Below, one piece after another: positions 22,790-33,889 of a DNA stretch of 64,000 nt (the stretch's first letter is position 1; every line of letters starts with the position of its first letter). The notes under the pieces were generated by a model. The model was not told the origin of the DNA, made no database searches, and worked only from the letters and a program-made list of their open reading frames with translations. The stretch is from Ligula intestinalis. Taxonomy: Eukaryota; Platyhelminthes; Cestoda; Diphyllobothriidea; Diphyllobothriidae. Both the position numbers and the translations under genes were made by a program. The DNA lies in the NCBI GenBank assembly GCA_036362985.1, contig JAYGXS010000004.1, positions 34,621,068 to 34,685,067 on the forward strand. The letters run 5' to 3'.

Positions 22790-23145
22790 TTCATTAGCTG
22801 ACGACGGTTAATGAGCCAGAAATCGCCATACCAGTCACGTTTGACTTTGCTAGCAATACAATCTGCCGACCTCGAGTTGTTACGGCCGTCAAGGCTTCTG
22901 TCGAGACCCAAGTTAGAACGGGACATATGAGTATCCTTACTGGTCAGGGGAACGTTCTTCAGTAGGTCAGAATTCTGCTGACTGATCAAAAGCTTGAGGT
23001 CCGATATGTAGTTCTTGTACGTGTGGTCTATCTAATAGGCTGTGGTAGTTATTATACGTGAGGTCGGGAATCCAAAAGCACCACCGTGTGGTGGACGCGG
23101 ATGTCGACAGCGTCGACAGACCACCCGAGAAATTATGGCAACGTA
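22790..23145 (-). repeat. Right arm of a large inverted repeat
   Basis: Partner of 22345-22690. The outer ends pair as well: ATAATTTCTGGGGTGGTCTG on the left against CAGACCACCCGAGAAATTAT at 23124-23143. Confidence 0.85.
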
Positions 23146-24824
23146 AGGGACTGTTTTAAGTAACCGTCTAACTCTCATTTTTTGCTGAAAAAACTCCAAC
23201 AAATCTGGTCAAATAGGAGCACGAAGGTAGTGCTGATGTTATAGCGTCCGGGCGTACATTGTTCAGTCTGGAAAAGGTCGGTCACATTGGACTCCCTTAA
23301 AACCTCTACTATTCATCGAGCATCGGAATAACCCTCAAGGGAATGAATTCAGAATTTTTATTGTTAATTCGCAATAGCCATGCTCGATTTGGACGACAGG
23401 ACAACGCGCATTACTAACCTGGTAAAAGTCTTTTAACCGAATTGGAATATGAAAATAAGGCAGGATTGCAAGACCAATGTTAGATTTACATAAGAAGTCA
23501 GAAGTATTTTCGTCATAACCAAAACGTCTACTGCGTATTGTTTAAATCGAACTCATCCGTGCGCTTATGAAAGTTTAGGGTAGTTCTGCTACTTTAACTA
23601 TCTCCGATAAAGTGCATTGTTGCAGCGTAAACAATTGGACAACCCCGAGAAAAAGTTTGACGGTGTAGGTCACACATCTCAGCGTAAACAATCCTGACCT
23701 ACAAGCCTGCCGGTCAAGCGTTTATTCAACAAAAATATTTTGCGCGAATTTGCAATCAAGCCTTCGCAACCAAATATTTCAGGCTTTCTCCTAAATTATA
23801 GATTAATATTCGAAGGGAAATCCATTATCTACTGTGGACCTGTACCTGAAAAGGTCATTCCACAGGCGTGACTCCAAGTTTGCGCCTAAATTTTCTCAGA
23901 AATAAGGCAGCGTTGAACAGCAACTGGAGTTCGTGAGCCGGAAGGACATACAAGTAGCGATGGGCGGCTCCCTGATGAGCCTAACCCCTCGTAGCTATGT
24001 CAATCGGCGGCATAAGACCGGTCTGGACTTTTAGCTAGTACGTCTGCGGTCAGTGTAGGAAATATTTATAAATTTGACTGTTTAAACATAGTCCATTTCG
24101 GCAGTTCTCACCTTTCGAGGGTTACTTTTATTATTTCCTCGATAAATCTCTAAGAAACAACTGTAAAATCAGGAGAAAAAATGAGGCATTAATCCAGAAA
24201 ACCACGACTGAAACACTGAGATTAAAGAAAGTAACACTGATAGAGGCAAGTAAGTGAGTTAATATTACAAACTGTCAAATGTGAGGATTGGCTAGAACAA
24301 AACCTGGACCATGAAGGCCAGAACCTCGTAAAGGTTTTCCTTACATGTGGACTCAGAAGCGGCGTTTCCTCCAGCTAGCTGTCATATAATACTCAGGTCC
24401 GCAACCCACATCACAAAGCTCTTCCAGAATTAATCGATAAAGGGTTTTGCGACAAGTGGCCGCAAAATTAAACACATCGACTGACTTCTGCTTCGGTCAG
24501 GTCTTGGCGGTCTTGACTGGGCTTCTTATGGTCAAAGTCAAGTTAGTGTAAGTGTCTGATCGACTTCGTGTACTCTACCAAAATCATGACTGATAGATGA
24601 TGCTTTATGTTCAAGAGTGGAAATCAAGGTCTCATTGTCCAAAGTTGATATTCTGCCAAATCGATGTCGTTAGAGTTCGAAAGCTTCTGCTAGTGATAAA
24701 CAGTTTTGTCATGGACTTTCCTTTCGCCTTTGGAATCACAGATCACCCGGTCGAATACCTTCCTGCAATATTGAAGACAGTGCGTCACAGTCTAGTCAAG
24801 AGGGATCAGAAACGGTCACGGCTG

Positions 24825-25260
24825 TAGCACGTAAAAGTAAACCTGGCGCTGATTATTCAGACTAAAGGCATTAGTGGAACGGGAGGATATGCATACCTCA
24901 CGAACCACACACTCATACGTAACTTACCGAAGTCCGGGTCATCACGACTGCAGCAGCCCGGTAACATGCGACTATGTACAACGAGGTTATCGGGCACGCA
25001 TGTGTTTCCACACTCCGTAGCCCTACCCCCTCCCCACTCCCACCCGAAACGCTGTTTACTCTGACCTCGCCCCGAATGTTAGTTCTCCAGATGGCTTAAT
25101 GATAAAGGGACGGAGAAGCATGGCTTATCGCGTCACCGGGGTCCCTCCCCACGGCACAGAGGCCGCGTTACTCTTAGTGCGCGACTCTTGCAACATGTGA
25201 CGCCCCCATTCTCGCCATGGCAGGCCTCGACAGCGTTCAGAGCATATTCCATAAAGAACT
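24825..25260 (+). repeat. Direct repeat R-E, unit 2
   Basis: Second R-E unit (see 21395-21740). It starts where R-F copy 1 ends, so the two R-E units bracket copy 1 like long terminal repeats. I see no polypurine tract or primer-binding site and no integrase or protease frame between them, so a simple LTR retrotransposon is not supported. Confidence 0.65.
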
Positions 25261-25269
25261 GCCCATCCC

Positions 25270-26480
25270 CCTAGTGGCTGTGCTGAAGGGGCTAGCACAA
25301 CATTAAGCTTACACGATTGCTGTCAAGTTCGGCATTTCCGCTTTTCCAAAAAAGGCTATTTTCAAACAGCATACTAGTAAGCTTAAGACTGTTTTTTGCT
25401 TTCATTTCAATGATACCCGTACATTATTAACGTGGGGTTTATTTCGACAAATTTTCGTGCTTTTGTTAGCGATCAAACAGGCAGAAACACAGTGTGGATA
25501 TTAGAATTACCACAGAGTCACAAATATAATCTTAAAGCAAAATATCAAAAATACGGAATATTGTCTGCATCAACTTTGTGCATCTGGCAAAGGTGATGGA
25601 TCCCGTGAACCACAATAAACTCTGGACAAGCGTGCATAGTTTTGAAAGGCCGGAACGAACATAGAACATGACAACTGACAACTTGATGTCATAATTCAGG
25701 GAACTGCCTCCGAAGCATTTGTTGTGATAAATGGAACGAAATACGCTAACTTATTAATTTCCGCCCTCTTCAGTTCCACGTTTATCACGTTGCCGACCAT
25801 ATATTTGTGGATGACTGCGTGTCGGGCACAAAAGTCGAGACGGACACGAAGGCGGAACCAAGAGGAAACTGGGATTGTACAACACGGAATTCCCGACGAC
25901 GCCCATATAAGCGACGGAAACCTAGATGGCCTATGAAATCCAGACGCTAGAACCAAATCACTACATTCTCTCGCATCTTCCGGCCACCGGAGTCATAGGA
26001 AAAAGGGGCGTACTCAGTACAAGTCTGTTTCACTAGTTAGCAATTTCATTCACCAATTTCAGCGAACAGCGGCTGGTTTTTTATACCTTTAAAAAACAGT
26101 TCACCCTGCAAGTTCTATCTACATTCTTGGCTTAAATTATAAGGTCACTACTGTAATCCTGCGTCAAAGATATATGTTCACATGTGGTTTGACGTAATTG
26201 GGGCCAAGGGTAAAGGACCGTAGTAAAATTAACAGATGGATAAAATAGACTGCGAGAAAAACTCCATCTCAGGATAAAAAAACGTTATTCGTCTCACATT
26301 TCAATTTCAAGTTTGAATGCTGCTTCAGACGCAGCAATCAACAGAGATACAGAGCTAATAGACGAGTAATGATGTAATTTATGTCTTCTCAAAGTGACCC
26401 TCTTGCATTCATTGAAAATATCCAAATTCAACGCTACAAGGGGCTTTCTGAGTGAGAAAGAGTGGCCTAGCCTTTCAAGT
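25270..26480. other. Unassigned sequence between the R-F copies
   Basis: Opposed open frames at 25696-25956 (minus) and 25724-25936 (plus) occupy the same DNA and have no known domain. Nothing else is recognised. Confidence 0.35.
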
Positions 26481-26489
26481 TTTTAGCTC

Positions 26490-29100
26490 AGTGATCGAAC
26501 CCTTTCCCTAAAACCCTTTCTGGGACTAGCTAGGACTTAGCTATTGGCAGCAAACATACCGCAATAGTACGGAATTGCTGACCTATGAAAATCGAAATGC
26601 TTGCAGAGAAGTCTCCCTTAAGATAGAAGAGTTTTTTTCAACTTGTTTAATAGACTAGCATGCACAATAGGTTGTTAATGTTTACAATGCAGGGAGAGTA
26701 TCCATGATGGCTCATTTCCCGTGGATGCTCACGTGGGAACGCGCGCACACGCCTCACCGCTACGAAAGAGTGCACATGCACTGGCCGCATAGGCCTATGC
26801 ACCAATTAGCTGGCCAATAACCTTTCAAAAGCTTACTCACAAAATAATCGTTCTCTGAGGCCACTGGGATGAATGCCGCCAGACCCGCACTTCTGACCAG
26901 ACCACCTGCAGCCCGATCTTCAAATTCCTCCCACCTATCCTCTAAATCCTTCTGTACACCCGCATTTATTCATGCGTTCGGTGGTGGCTGTTTTTGCGTC
27001 CATCTGATCTTGAAAGATTTGTAGTTAGCATCCAAATCAATATGCCTGTTGATGCATTCCTCGTCTGAACGTATTACCTCTAGGAATTTGCGGCTCAACT
27101 TCCACTCATATCCCCCTTCTTCTCATATCCTGAACCTGCTGGGATTTAACTTACTGAACCCCCTGCGATATATCCGCCAAAGTGGTCGTAAAATGCACTT
27201 TTCAGAAACGGTAATCATGCGGTGTCATTTGTGCGGACTGCACACCTTTGGGTCAAAGTTGCAGTCACTTTCCCGTAGTCGATCTAATAGGCCGAGGTAG
27301 TTATTCTACAGGAGGTTGGGAATCCAACACCACCACCTAGCGGTGGTGGTGGAGTGCGATTTGAGGCCTGTAGGCCATTTCCGGACGTCTATAGAGTCAA
27401 TAGACCACCCCAGAAGTTCTGGTGAGGAAATGGACAGGTTTCTGGTCACTGGTCTAGCTGTCTTCTTCGCTGAACATTCTCACATTACCTGAATCATCCG
27501 ACAAACCCGGTCAAAGAGGAGTGTGGAGGTAGTACTTATGTTATACTGTAAACACGTAAATGCCTAAGTTTGAAAAAAGTTGGAAACATTGGAGTTCCAG
27601 AAAGTTTTGGTGCTAATCGGACCTCCGACTAATCGTTAATCGTTCAAACTCAGAAGGACCATAGCCATTTTGTACTGCAAAATAGCCCTTACGATTTATC
27701 TGTTTAAAACCGGCATAATAGGTGTGCTTTAGGCTTTTTTTTTACTGAAACTGAACATTTATTTTGGGAGTACATAAGGAGACAGGTATATAGGAGCAAT
27801 GTTTGATTTGTCTTAGGAGTCAGAAAAACATTTTTAATGGTCAACACTCCTCCTGCTATTTTTAAAGCTGCACCATTGTGCAAAAAGGCTTGATAGTTTT
27901 GCTGTACTAACGCTCTCCGATATAGTGCATTGATGCGGGGTTAACAAGTTGACAGCCTCAAGAAAAACTTTCACATCGTAGGTCAAACGTCTCAGCGTAA
28001 ACAGTCATCACTGACAGGCCTGAGGGTCAAACATTTCTTTAACACAACTTGTACAAAACAACTTTGTCTGTTTTTTTAAATTTCAGAGGAAACGAATGCG
28101 CGATGTTGCAATAACTCTTTTGGGATCAAAATTTTTAGGTTTGGTCAGAAATTTCGAGACTAGTACAGCTACTGTGGGATGAAGCCCGAAAATTTTTTGC
28201 TCCAAGTTCGTACATTAATTTTGGCGCAAATAAAGCACTTTAGAAAGGAATTTGGAGTTAGTGTGCCAAAGTAACATGCAAGGAACGATGAAAGGCCCAC
28301 TAATGCGTCGAAACCCCTGCAGCTGTGTCAAAAACCGGCACAAGATCGGCGAAACACACGTATGTGGACATTTATCGACTCCATATGCTGCGAGTATGAT
28401 AAATAACTATAAGACTGAATGTTTAAAAATACCACAATTTGACAGTGCTAACTTTCCAAAATTCACTTACCTATTTCCTCAGAAATTCCAGAAGTATCAG
28501 CAGTAAAATTAGAAGAAGGAGTGAGGCCGTAATCAAGGAAATTGCCCCCATGGCCGTGAGCTTAGACAAAATAATTGGCGCAGTAAGATGAAGACGCTTA
28601 ATATCAATAGAGGTCAGTAACTCAGAAAGTGCTTCTCTCTGTGATATGTAGATTAGGTAGAGTAAGCCTTTAACCATAACGGTCAGGACCCGACACAGGG
28701 TCTCCCTACATGTAAATCGGTATTGGTGTTGCTTCTACTCTCACCCTCATATAATATTAGGTTAATGCAAATATTCTGCGTCCGACGTCACAATGCGCTC
28801 CCAGAATTGATAATTAGGGTTTTGCAACAATCGGTGGCAAATTAAATGCGTCGATTGTTTTTTTGCTTCGGTCAGCTCACGTGGGTCTTGACTGGGCTGT
28901 TAATGCCCAAAGTAAAGATAATTTAAGCGTCCCGAAAATGTTGTGTGATTGACTTTTAACACTGTTGATTGACGCTGAATGTTCAATAGTGGAAGGCAAT
29001 CCCCCATAGATCAATTTTAGTGGTCGACCAGAAAGAGGCTGGCCTTCCAAAATGATGTCATCAGCGGTAATACGCTTGTAATAAAGAGCTCCAAAAACCA
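26490..29100 (-). repeat. Repeat R-F, copy 2
   Basis: Diverged partner of 22000-24830. It contains a perfect short palindrome, CCACCACCTAGCGGTGGTGG, at about 27332. At its right end it overlaps the C-terminal coding part of the LINE at 28877-30290, which suggests that R-F is LINE 3' sequence. Confidence 0.72.
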
Positions 29101-30290
29101 ATTCCTTGTCCTGACGAAGTGAGTTGAGTCAGGCTTTGAACTGCTCCTACTTTGACGTTTCCGATTAGCAAAGGTCTCGGGTCGACGGCCGTAACACTGA
29201 GCTTGGAAGCTTGACGAAGAAGAACCCTTTCAAAACATCACAGTTTCTTTTTTGGATAGCCTGGGATATACTTGCGATGTTGTCGCAGCGATTGCGGACT
29301 GTTTTTATCGGAGATGAAGTCGGTGTACTTGTCTTGAAGGATGGTCCTCAAGGATTCGCGGCCAAATACCTCCAGGTTCCGTTTTAATTCCACGTGCATT
29401 TCCAGCCATATAGAAGAACAGATCGCACAGATGTACGGTAAACGCAGAGCTTTGTGGTAATGAAAATTTCACGCGAAGTCCATAGCCACGTTCGAAGGCT
29501 GTAGAAAACTTGTCAGTCTGCGTAAATTCGGGAGGCAATGTCATCCCCACTCTATCCATTCGGCAGCAGCCTAGTTTCGATCTATTTGAAACTACGGATT
29601 ACCCGTATCTGCGGCTGCTATGTAACTTTATCTCTTCTGACGAATCCGCGACGGATCTGGAGACGTCAGCTAAATAAAAGTATTGTCTTAGCGATAAAGT
29701 TGTCTTCTTATGTATTGGAAACTGTGTACATCTTCCAATTGACAGCCACTAATTTCGAAGGGTACCTTCTCTTGGGCAGGGATGCAGCATGAGAACATTT
29801 TGGTCTTTCCAGTGTTTATGGATAAACCGACCGATTTACTGACCTCGTTCACCCGTGACACCATACACTCTAGACTGCCAAAGCTTGACGCTAGTAAAGG
29901 GATATCATCAGCATCGTCAAGAACATTCAACCCGTGTCCAGGTGCAAGCTAAATACCGTCATCTTCACGTAGAGTCTTTCTGAGAATCCTGTCAATGGCG
30001 TAGTTACCTAGGATGGGCGACGGGAGACAGCCTTGTTGAGAGTCAGACCGAACAGCGGGGGGTTCTGAGAGGTTGTTGTTGGTCAGGACTCGCGCGGTGG
30101 TGGAGCGGTAGTATGCCATAACCATGGGGATTATTTTCTGTGGTACATTATCCCTTGTCATTATCCGTCACAGAGATTCACGATGGAGGGGATTGAACAC
30201 TGCGGCAAAGTCAACACAGCATACAGCCGTTGGTTGTTAGTAGCTATGGCGGAATTCAAGGTGTTGAGTTCGGTCTGTGTAGGCCCTTAT
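28877..30290 (-). pseudogene. LINE reverse transcriptase (RTE/CR1-like), broken
   Basis: Minus-strand blocks follow the order of a non-LTR retrotransposon RT. They are LEFRHSY then QPTAVCCVDFAAVFNPLHRESL (motif A; the Asp is in CVDFAA), KIIPMVMAYYRSTTARVL, a motif B-like region SDSQQGCLPSPILGNYAID (normally G-RQGC-LSP-LFN), the catalytic DDADDIPLLASSFG (motif C, with YADD changed to DADD), then VGLSINTGKTKMFS. After the PLE insert (29594-29708) come RLLPNG, RTSVRSVLLYGWKC, LRTILQDKYTDFIS, RCDNIASISQAIQK and KLSVTAVDPRPL. The end is NSLRQDKELVFGALYY, with the stop at 28877. Stops, frameshifts and the lost Tyr of YADD show it is dead. The endonuclease domain is missing, so it is 5'-truncated, as is usual for LINEs. 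Confidence 0.9.
29594..29708 (+). mobile_element. PLE terminal-repeat insertion inside the LINE
   Basis: CTTCTGACGAATCCGCGACG, GGAGACGTCAGCTAAATAAA and ATTGTCTTAGCGATAAAG are the core, AATAAA segment and outer block of the PLE terminal repeat. The LINE reading on the two sides repeats the SF-(Q/K)-Y/stop-I coding segment. The flanks CGATCTATTTGAAACT (29578-29593) and TATGTATTGGAAACT (about 29709-29723) are an imperfect target duplication. It therefore inserted after the LINE. Confidence 0.8.
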
Positions 30291-30299
30291 TTCGTGCTG

Positions 30300-30690
30300 G
30301 AGGGGAGCAGGCGCCTCGGCAACCACGATACCCAGTCCTATCCCCAATTTTCCGCGTGGGGAAGAGGGCGGCTGGACTGGCCACTGCTGCACGGGCAAGA
30401 GGGTGAGAGTGCGACTAATTGTGAGGTAACATCCATCCTAATGAACCTGATGCGGTAAAACCTACCACCACGCGTTAATGGACATGGCTGGGAGCGCTGC
30501 CAGTCCATAATGTAAGTCAGGCACACTCAGGACTGCCGACAAGATTGTGATGGCTTCCTCCGTAATGATAACTCGTATGGCCGCCCGAATACGACGTGGG
30601 AATAGGAGCGATCTAGTCATTTAAAAAAGGTGGCGTTGCGATAAGTTTCGCGAAGGGTGAATAGTATTGTGTCTTTTGCCTAACTATCGC
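30300..30690. other. Unassigned sequence next to the LINE
   Basis: LINE homology fades upstream of the LEFRH block. The phrase TAATGATAACTCGTATGGCC at 30557 resembles the head of R-D at 36345 (GTAATGATGACTTGTATGGC), so part of this may be a worn R-D head. Confidence 0.4.
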
Positions 30691-30699
30691 TATCTCTAA

Positions 30700-30910
30700 C
30701 ACTATTTCTAAAATTTGTCCTCGATCTAAACCCTAGTGCTTCCTTTAACCTAAATCCTACAGTTAACACGGGCACTTTAATCCTTTAAATAAACCATACC
30801 CTAAGCTCAACGCCGACCTACACACCCAACTTAATCCTGACACTCACCCGGATCCCAAAACGAGCACCCTGGCATTTGGCGCCAAGTTCTAGTTCCTGTG
30901 TCCTGTTTAA
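30700..30910 (-). repeat. Repeat R-D, copy 2
   Basis: On the minus strand the order is TTAAACAGGACACAGGAACT, then TTGGCGCCAAATG, then a tail of imperfect TTAGG-type runs (GGATTAAGTTGGG, GAGCTTAGGGTATGG, GGATTTAGGTTAAAGG, CTAGGGTTTAGA). It matches the other R-D copies. Confidence 0.72.
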
Positions 30911-30914
30911 GCGA

Positions 30915-31550
30915 CTATGCAAGACATCCATAACACTGGCCTTTCCATGAACGCTGTTGAATTACTTTTAAAGATAGCACGTTGAAAAATCGTGGCTGTA
31001 TTGGTGTTGTGTTTTCAATGCCCGTGAATTCATGCCTTGCGCGCACTTTCTGAGAGAATACGTATATACGTGCTTTTTTGCTGTGTGAAGGGCGGAAATT
31101 CAGCTGGGAAAATGCCCCCCACCACCCAAATATTTTAAATTGCTCATACGTCATAAAAGTTGCATGTTCTGGGAGCAAATCAACATATCCCGACTTGTTT
31201 TTTTCACTGAAAGGCCTCGTTATGCCCACAGAATATTTAACTGGGTGCGGAGTAGACTTCATGCGTTGAAATTAGCATTAGTAAACTTAAAATTCGTAGG
31301 CTGCGCGAATAGTCCTGACTGCCTCGAGAATTTATAAAACATCAGGGTGTTTTGCTAAGGAAATAATACGGCCTTGAAGAAAAAAGCCGAAGCAGGCGTC
31401 ATTTCCTACAAATGAGCACGACGGTGCACGTTCTGCACCCCTTCTGCAAAATACAATATGTTTATTGTGTGCACGGGGGTCAGTAGAGGGACACGAGTAC
31501 TGGGGGTTTTTTTCACCCAGCCTTGAGTCAAATAAGAAAAAGACGTCTGA
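30915..31550. other. Unassigned sequence
   Basis: Open frames on both strands overlap between 30915 and 31337. No domain is recognised. Confidence 0.35.
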
Positions 31551-31559
31551 GCAGGTAGC

Positions 31560-31770
31560 GTTGCCGGCAGAGCCAATTTGACTTCTCAAAGACAAGGGAG
31601 ACTGGAATGGCCACTTCTGGCTCATAAGTCGTCGTCAGCCAGTCATATCCAGCCCCAAGTTGTGCACCACCCAAGGCTGGAACCCGTGACCCTTTGCACG
31701 GACGTCTAACACTCTAATGCTAACTGCTTGGGCTACTAGCCGTTGTGCGACTGCGGGCGAGAATCGAGAA
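31560..31770 (-). repeat. tRNA-derived SINE S1, copy 3 (best preserved)
   Basis: On the minus strand an A-box-like TAGTAGCCCAAGCAGTTAGC and a B-box-like GGGTTCCAGCCTTGG precede the conserved body GTGCACAACTTGGGGCTGGA, GACTGGCTGACGACGACTTA and the end TCTCCCTTGTCTTTGAG. The body is shared with 6885-7035, and this is the least worn copy. Confidence 0.82.
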
Positions 31771-32044
31771 TGAGTCCTAAAACAGAATGAGCCGAGTTAG
31801 TTCCGTTAGCTATGGCTAACGCTCATTGGCGAGTATAAAAAGACGTATGTTTCGTATAAACCGAAAGGCAGGCATCCCAAGAAATATATTTTTATGGAAA
31901 GTCTGTTTGAAAGCCAGCACGCTGTTGTGTAGGAATGTACCCTGGGTTATGTTTACCGTTAATTGGTAATATCGCTAGATGAATGGCTACAGATGAAAAT
32001 AACTAATGGAGCATTGAGTTGGCTCTATGGATTACTCCAAATCC

Positions 32045-32235
32045 ACAAGTCAAACGTCTCCTTCTCGACTGTTACCTCAACCTGACTTCACTCCCAACCT
32101 TAAACCTTACCCTAAATGTAATCCCAAACCTCACCCGAACCCTAAATATAATTTCCCCAAAATTTGGCGCAAATCCACGTGCATTGTGAATGGTTCATGT
32201 TCTCGTGCCCTGTTTACACGGCCATATAAGTAATC
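32045..32235 (-). repeat. Repeat R-D, copy 3
   Basis: On the minus strand the order is ATGGCCGTGTAAACAGGGCA, then CACAATGCACGTGG, TTGCGCCAAATTTTGGGG, and a tail with ATTTAGGGTTCGGGTGAGG and ACATTTAGGGTAAGG. This is the clearest copy for defining the head. Confidence 0.78.
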
Positions 32236-32239
32236 CTTA

Positions 32240-33780
32240 CCTCTTCCTCTTAATGTGGCCTGTATAGCTTCTCTCTATTAGGAACCACTTTCGTTCTTCT
32301 GTGACTACTTCTCAACGAGGATTTTAGTATGCGTGCATGCACCTGCCACACCACAATCTAATCCACCTACTACAGGAAATGAAACCCGTAACAATGTGGT
32401 GCCCGTATTATTAGTTTTCAAGTGCCAGTGCTTGACGATGTCGTTTAGATTTGCCTGAAGATCGAATAATAATTCTGCGGTTGAACTACCTTGGTGTAAA
32501 ACTTTTAACTGCTTAGGTGTACCCTTTACGGGACCGTCGTAATTTTAGTAGTAGGAAGGTGTCTGTGCAGCTATAAGTGGCTTGCCTGTTTAATAGTCAT
32601 CGCGCTCACAGCACCCGCATGGGGAGGTCGGCCTACTGAGGGCACTGGGAATGGACGAGAAGAGAAAAAGGCTAGGTTATGAGCAATGTTCACAGGTCGA
32701 GTAGGTGGAGACTAACCGCATAGTCACTGCCTCGGCTGTTGCTAGCACTCGATGGCATAGGCCCTTATGATGACTTGCTGAAAGCATACGTTTCCGAATG
32801 GAATATTGCTGTTTGTTGACAACCCGCTCCCCGTTTTGTGTAATGAGTCACCGCATTGCGACTCACACCACCGGACCTGACGGGTACAATTGCTATTCCT
32901 GTCTTCGGTGTTTGATGGCCACTGCCATTTACTCCTTCACATGAGTTTTCGCTAGAAAGCCTTACTTACTCTTGTCACAGAATTCACACCATTACCAGCT
33001 TCACTTCCTACCTACCTTCCGCACTTTAAACACAGACCGCATCCAAAAAGGATAATGCATGCACTGCTAGTATCTGAGCGGCAAATCGTTAAAGTACTGC
33101 AAGCGGCCTGTCAGCTGTAGTTGTAAACTTCATTGTCAATGCTGATAGCTTAGAGCGTATAAACATTCCACACTACGCGATGAGTAATTGCATTTTGTTC
33201 ACGCCCTAAATGGTAGAGAACTACGTCTCTTAAGTCGGAAGTAGAATGAAATGAAGCTTGACCGAGGGGACATGAAAGGCAAATAGCGCATCTATACGAA
33301 CTCCAACGTTTTGGTAGTTGGTGCTTGCCCAAAGGTTTGGTGATAATTATGCTCGATATACTCGATGGCTGATTTGAGATTCGAATTCGAAAAAAAATAT
33401 GTTGATGGTTGCGCTCTATGAATCCCAACTTAGTGCTGCCACTGATTTCTAGGCAAATGAGATCATTAGCTGCACAATGACCGAAGAATGTCGAATAGCC
33501 ACGGCTTAAATGACTATTGGCAGCACCAAGGTTCTAAAAGTCTATGAATAAACTTCATGCGGGCACACTCAAGCTATTGCTGAGTCCTTCTAGCGGCAGC
33601 CCTGACCAAACGTCTAAGATTTATCACGAAAATTGAGTCCTCGGACTTCCTGTAATTTTATCCGTGAAACCAAATCCAAGTCATATGCCGCTAAGTCCAT
33701 GCTTGATATGCCTACAAACGTTTAAGAAACTAAGTTCGGCATTGCTCGGCAACCGCGATTACCCATCACTAGACATGTAG
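32240..33780. other. Unassigned sequence
   Basis: No gene or repeat recognised. The minus-strand frame at 33150-33428 has no known domain. Confidence 0.35.
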
Positions 33781-33785
33781 AGTAA

Positions 33786-33880
33786 TTGAGAAGAAGACGA
33801 TTCGATCGCTGGGACAATACTTTTATTCACCTGAAGTTTTTGAGATCCGTCGCGGATTCGGTAATTTATAGTTGGCTCGG
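33786..33880 (-). repeat. Isolated PLE terminal-repeat piece
   Basis: AATTGAGAAGAAGACGATTC, CGATCGCTGGGACAATAC, TTTTATTC-CCTGA-GTTT and GAGATCCGTCGCGGATTC follow the order and spacing of the PLE terminal repeat. The conserved hairpin ATCCGTCGCGGAT is intact. No PLE coding sequence is attached. Confidence 0.82.
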
Positions 33881-33889
33881 AAAAATTCA

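Larger units (their letters stand above)
22000..24830 (-). repeat. Repeat R-F, copy 1 (diverged 2.6-2.8 kb unit)
   Basis: Colinear with 26490-29100 at an offset of about 4.3-4.5 kb. Paired landmarks are CTTTCTGGAATTAGCTTGG with CTTTCTGGGACTAGCTAGG, ATCTAATAGGC-G-GGTAGTTATT (23028 and 27283), AGAAAAAGTTTGACGGTGTAGGTCA with AGAAAAACTTTCACATCGTAGGTCA, and TCTTGACTGGGCT (24513 and 28892). Copy 2 runs at its right end into the C-terminus of a minus-strand LINE, so both copies may be the 3' region of one retroposon and are therefore listed on the minus strand (inference). Copy 1 contains an inverted repeat with SINE sequence at its centre. Confidence 0.75.

Noticed and set aside
21395..25260. Complete LTR retrotransposon
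   Set aside because: The flanking direct repeats are suggestive, but no gag-pol domains, primer-binding site or polypurine tract could be seen.
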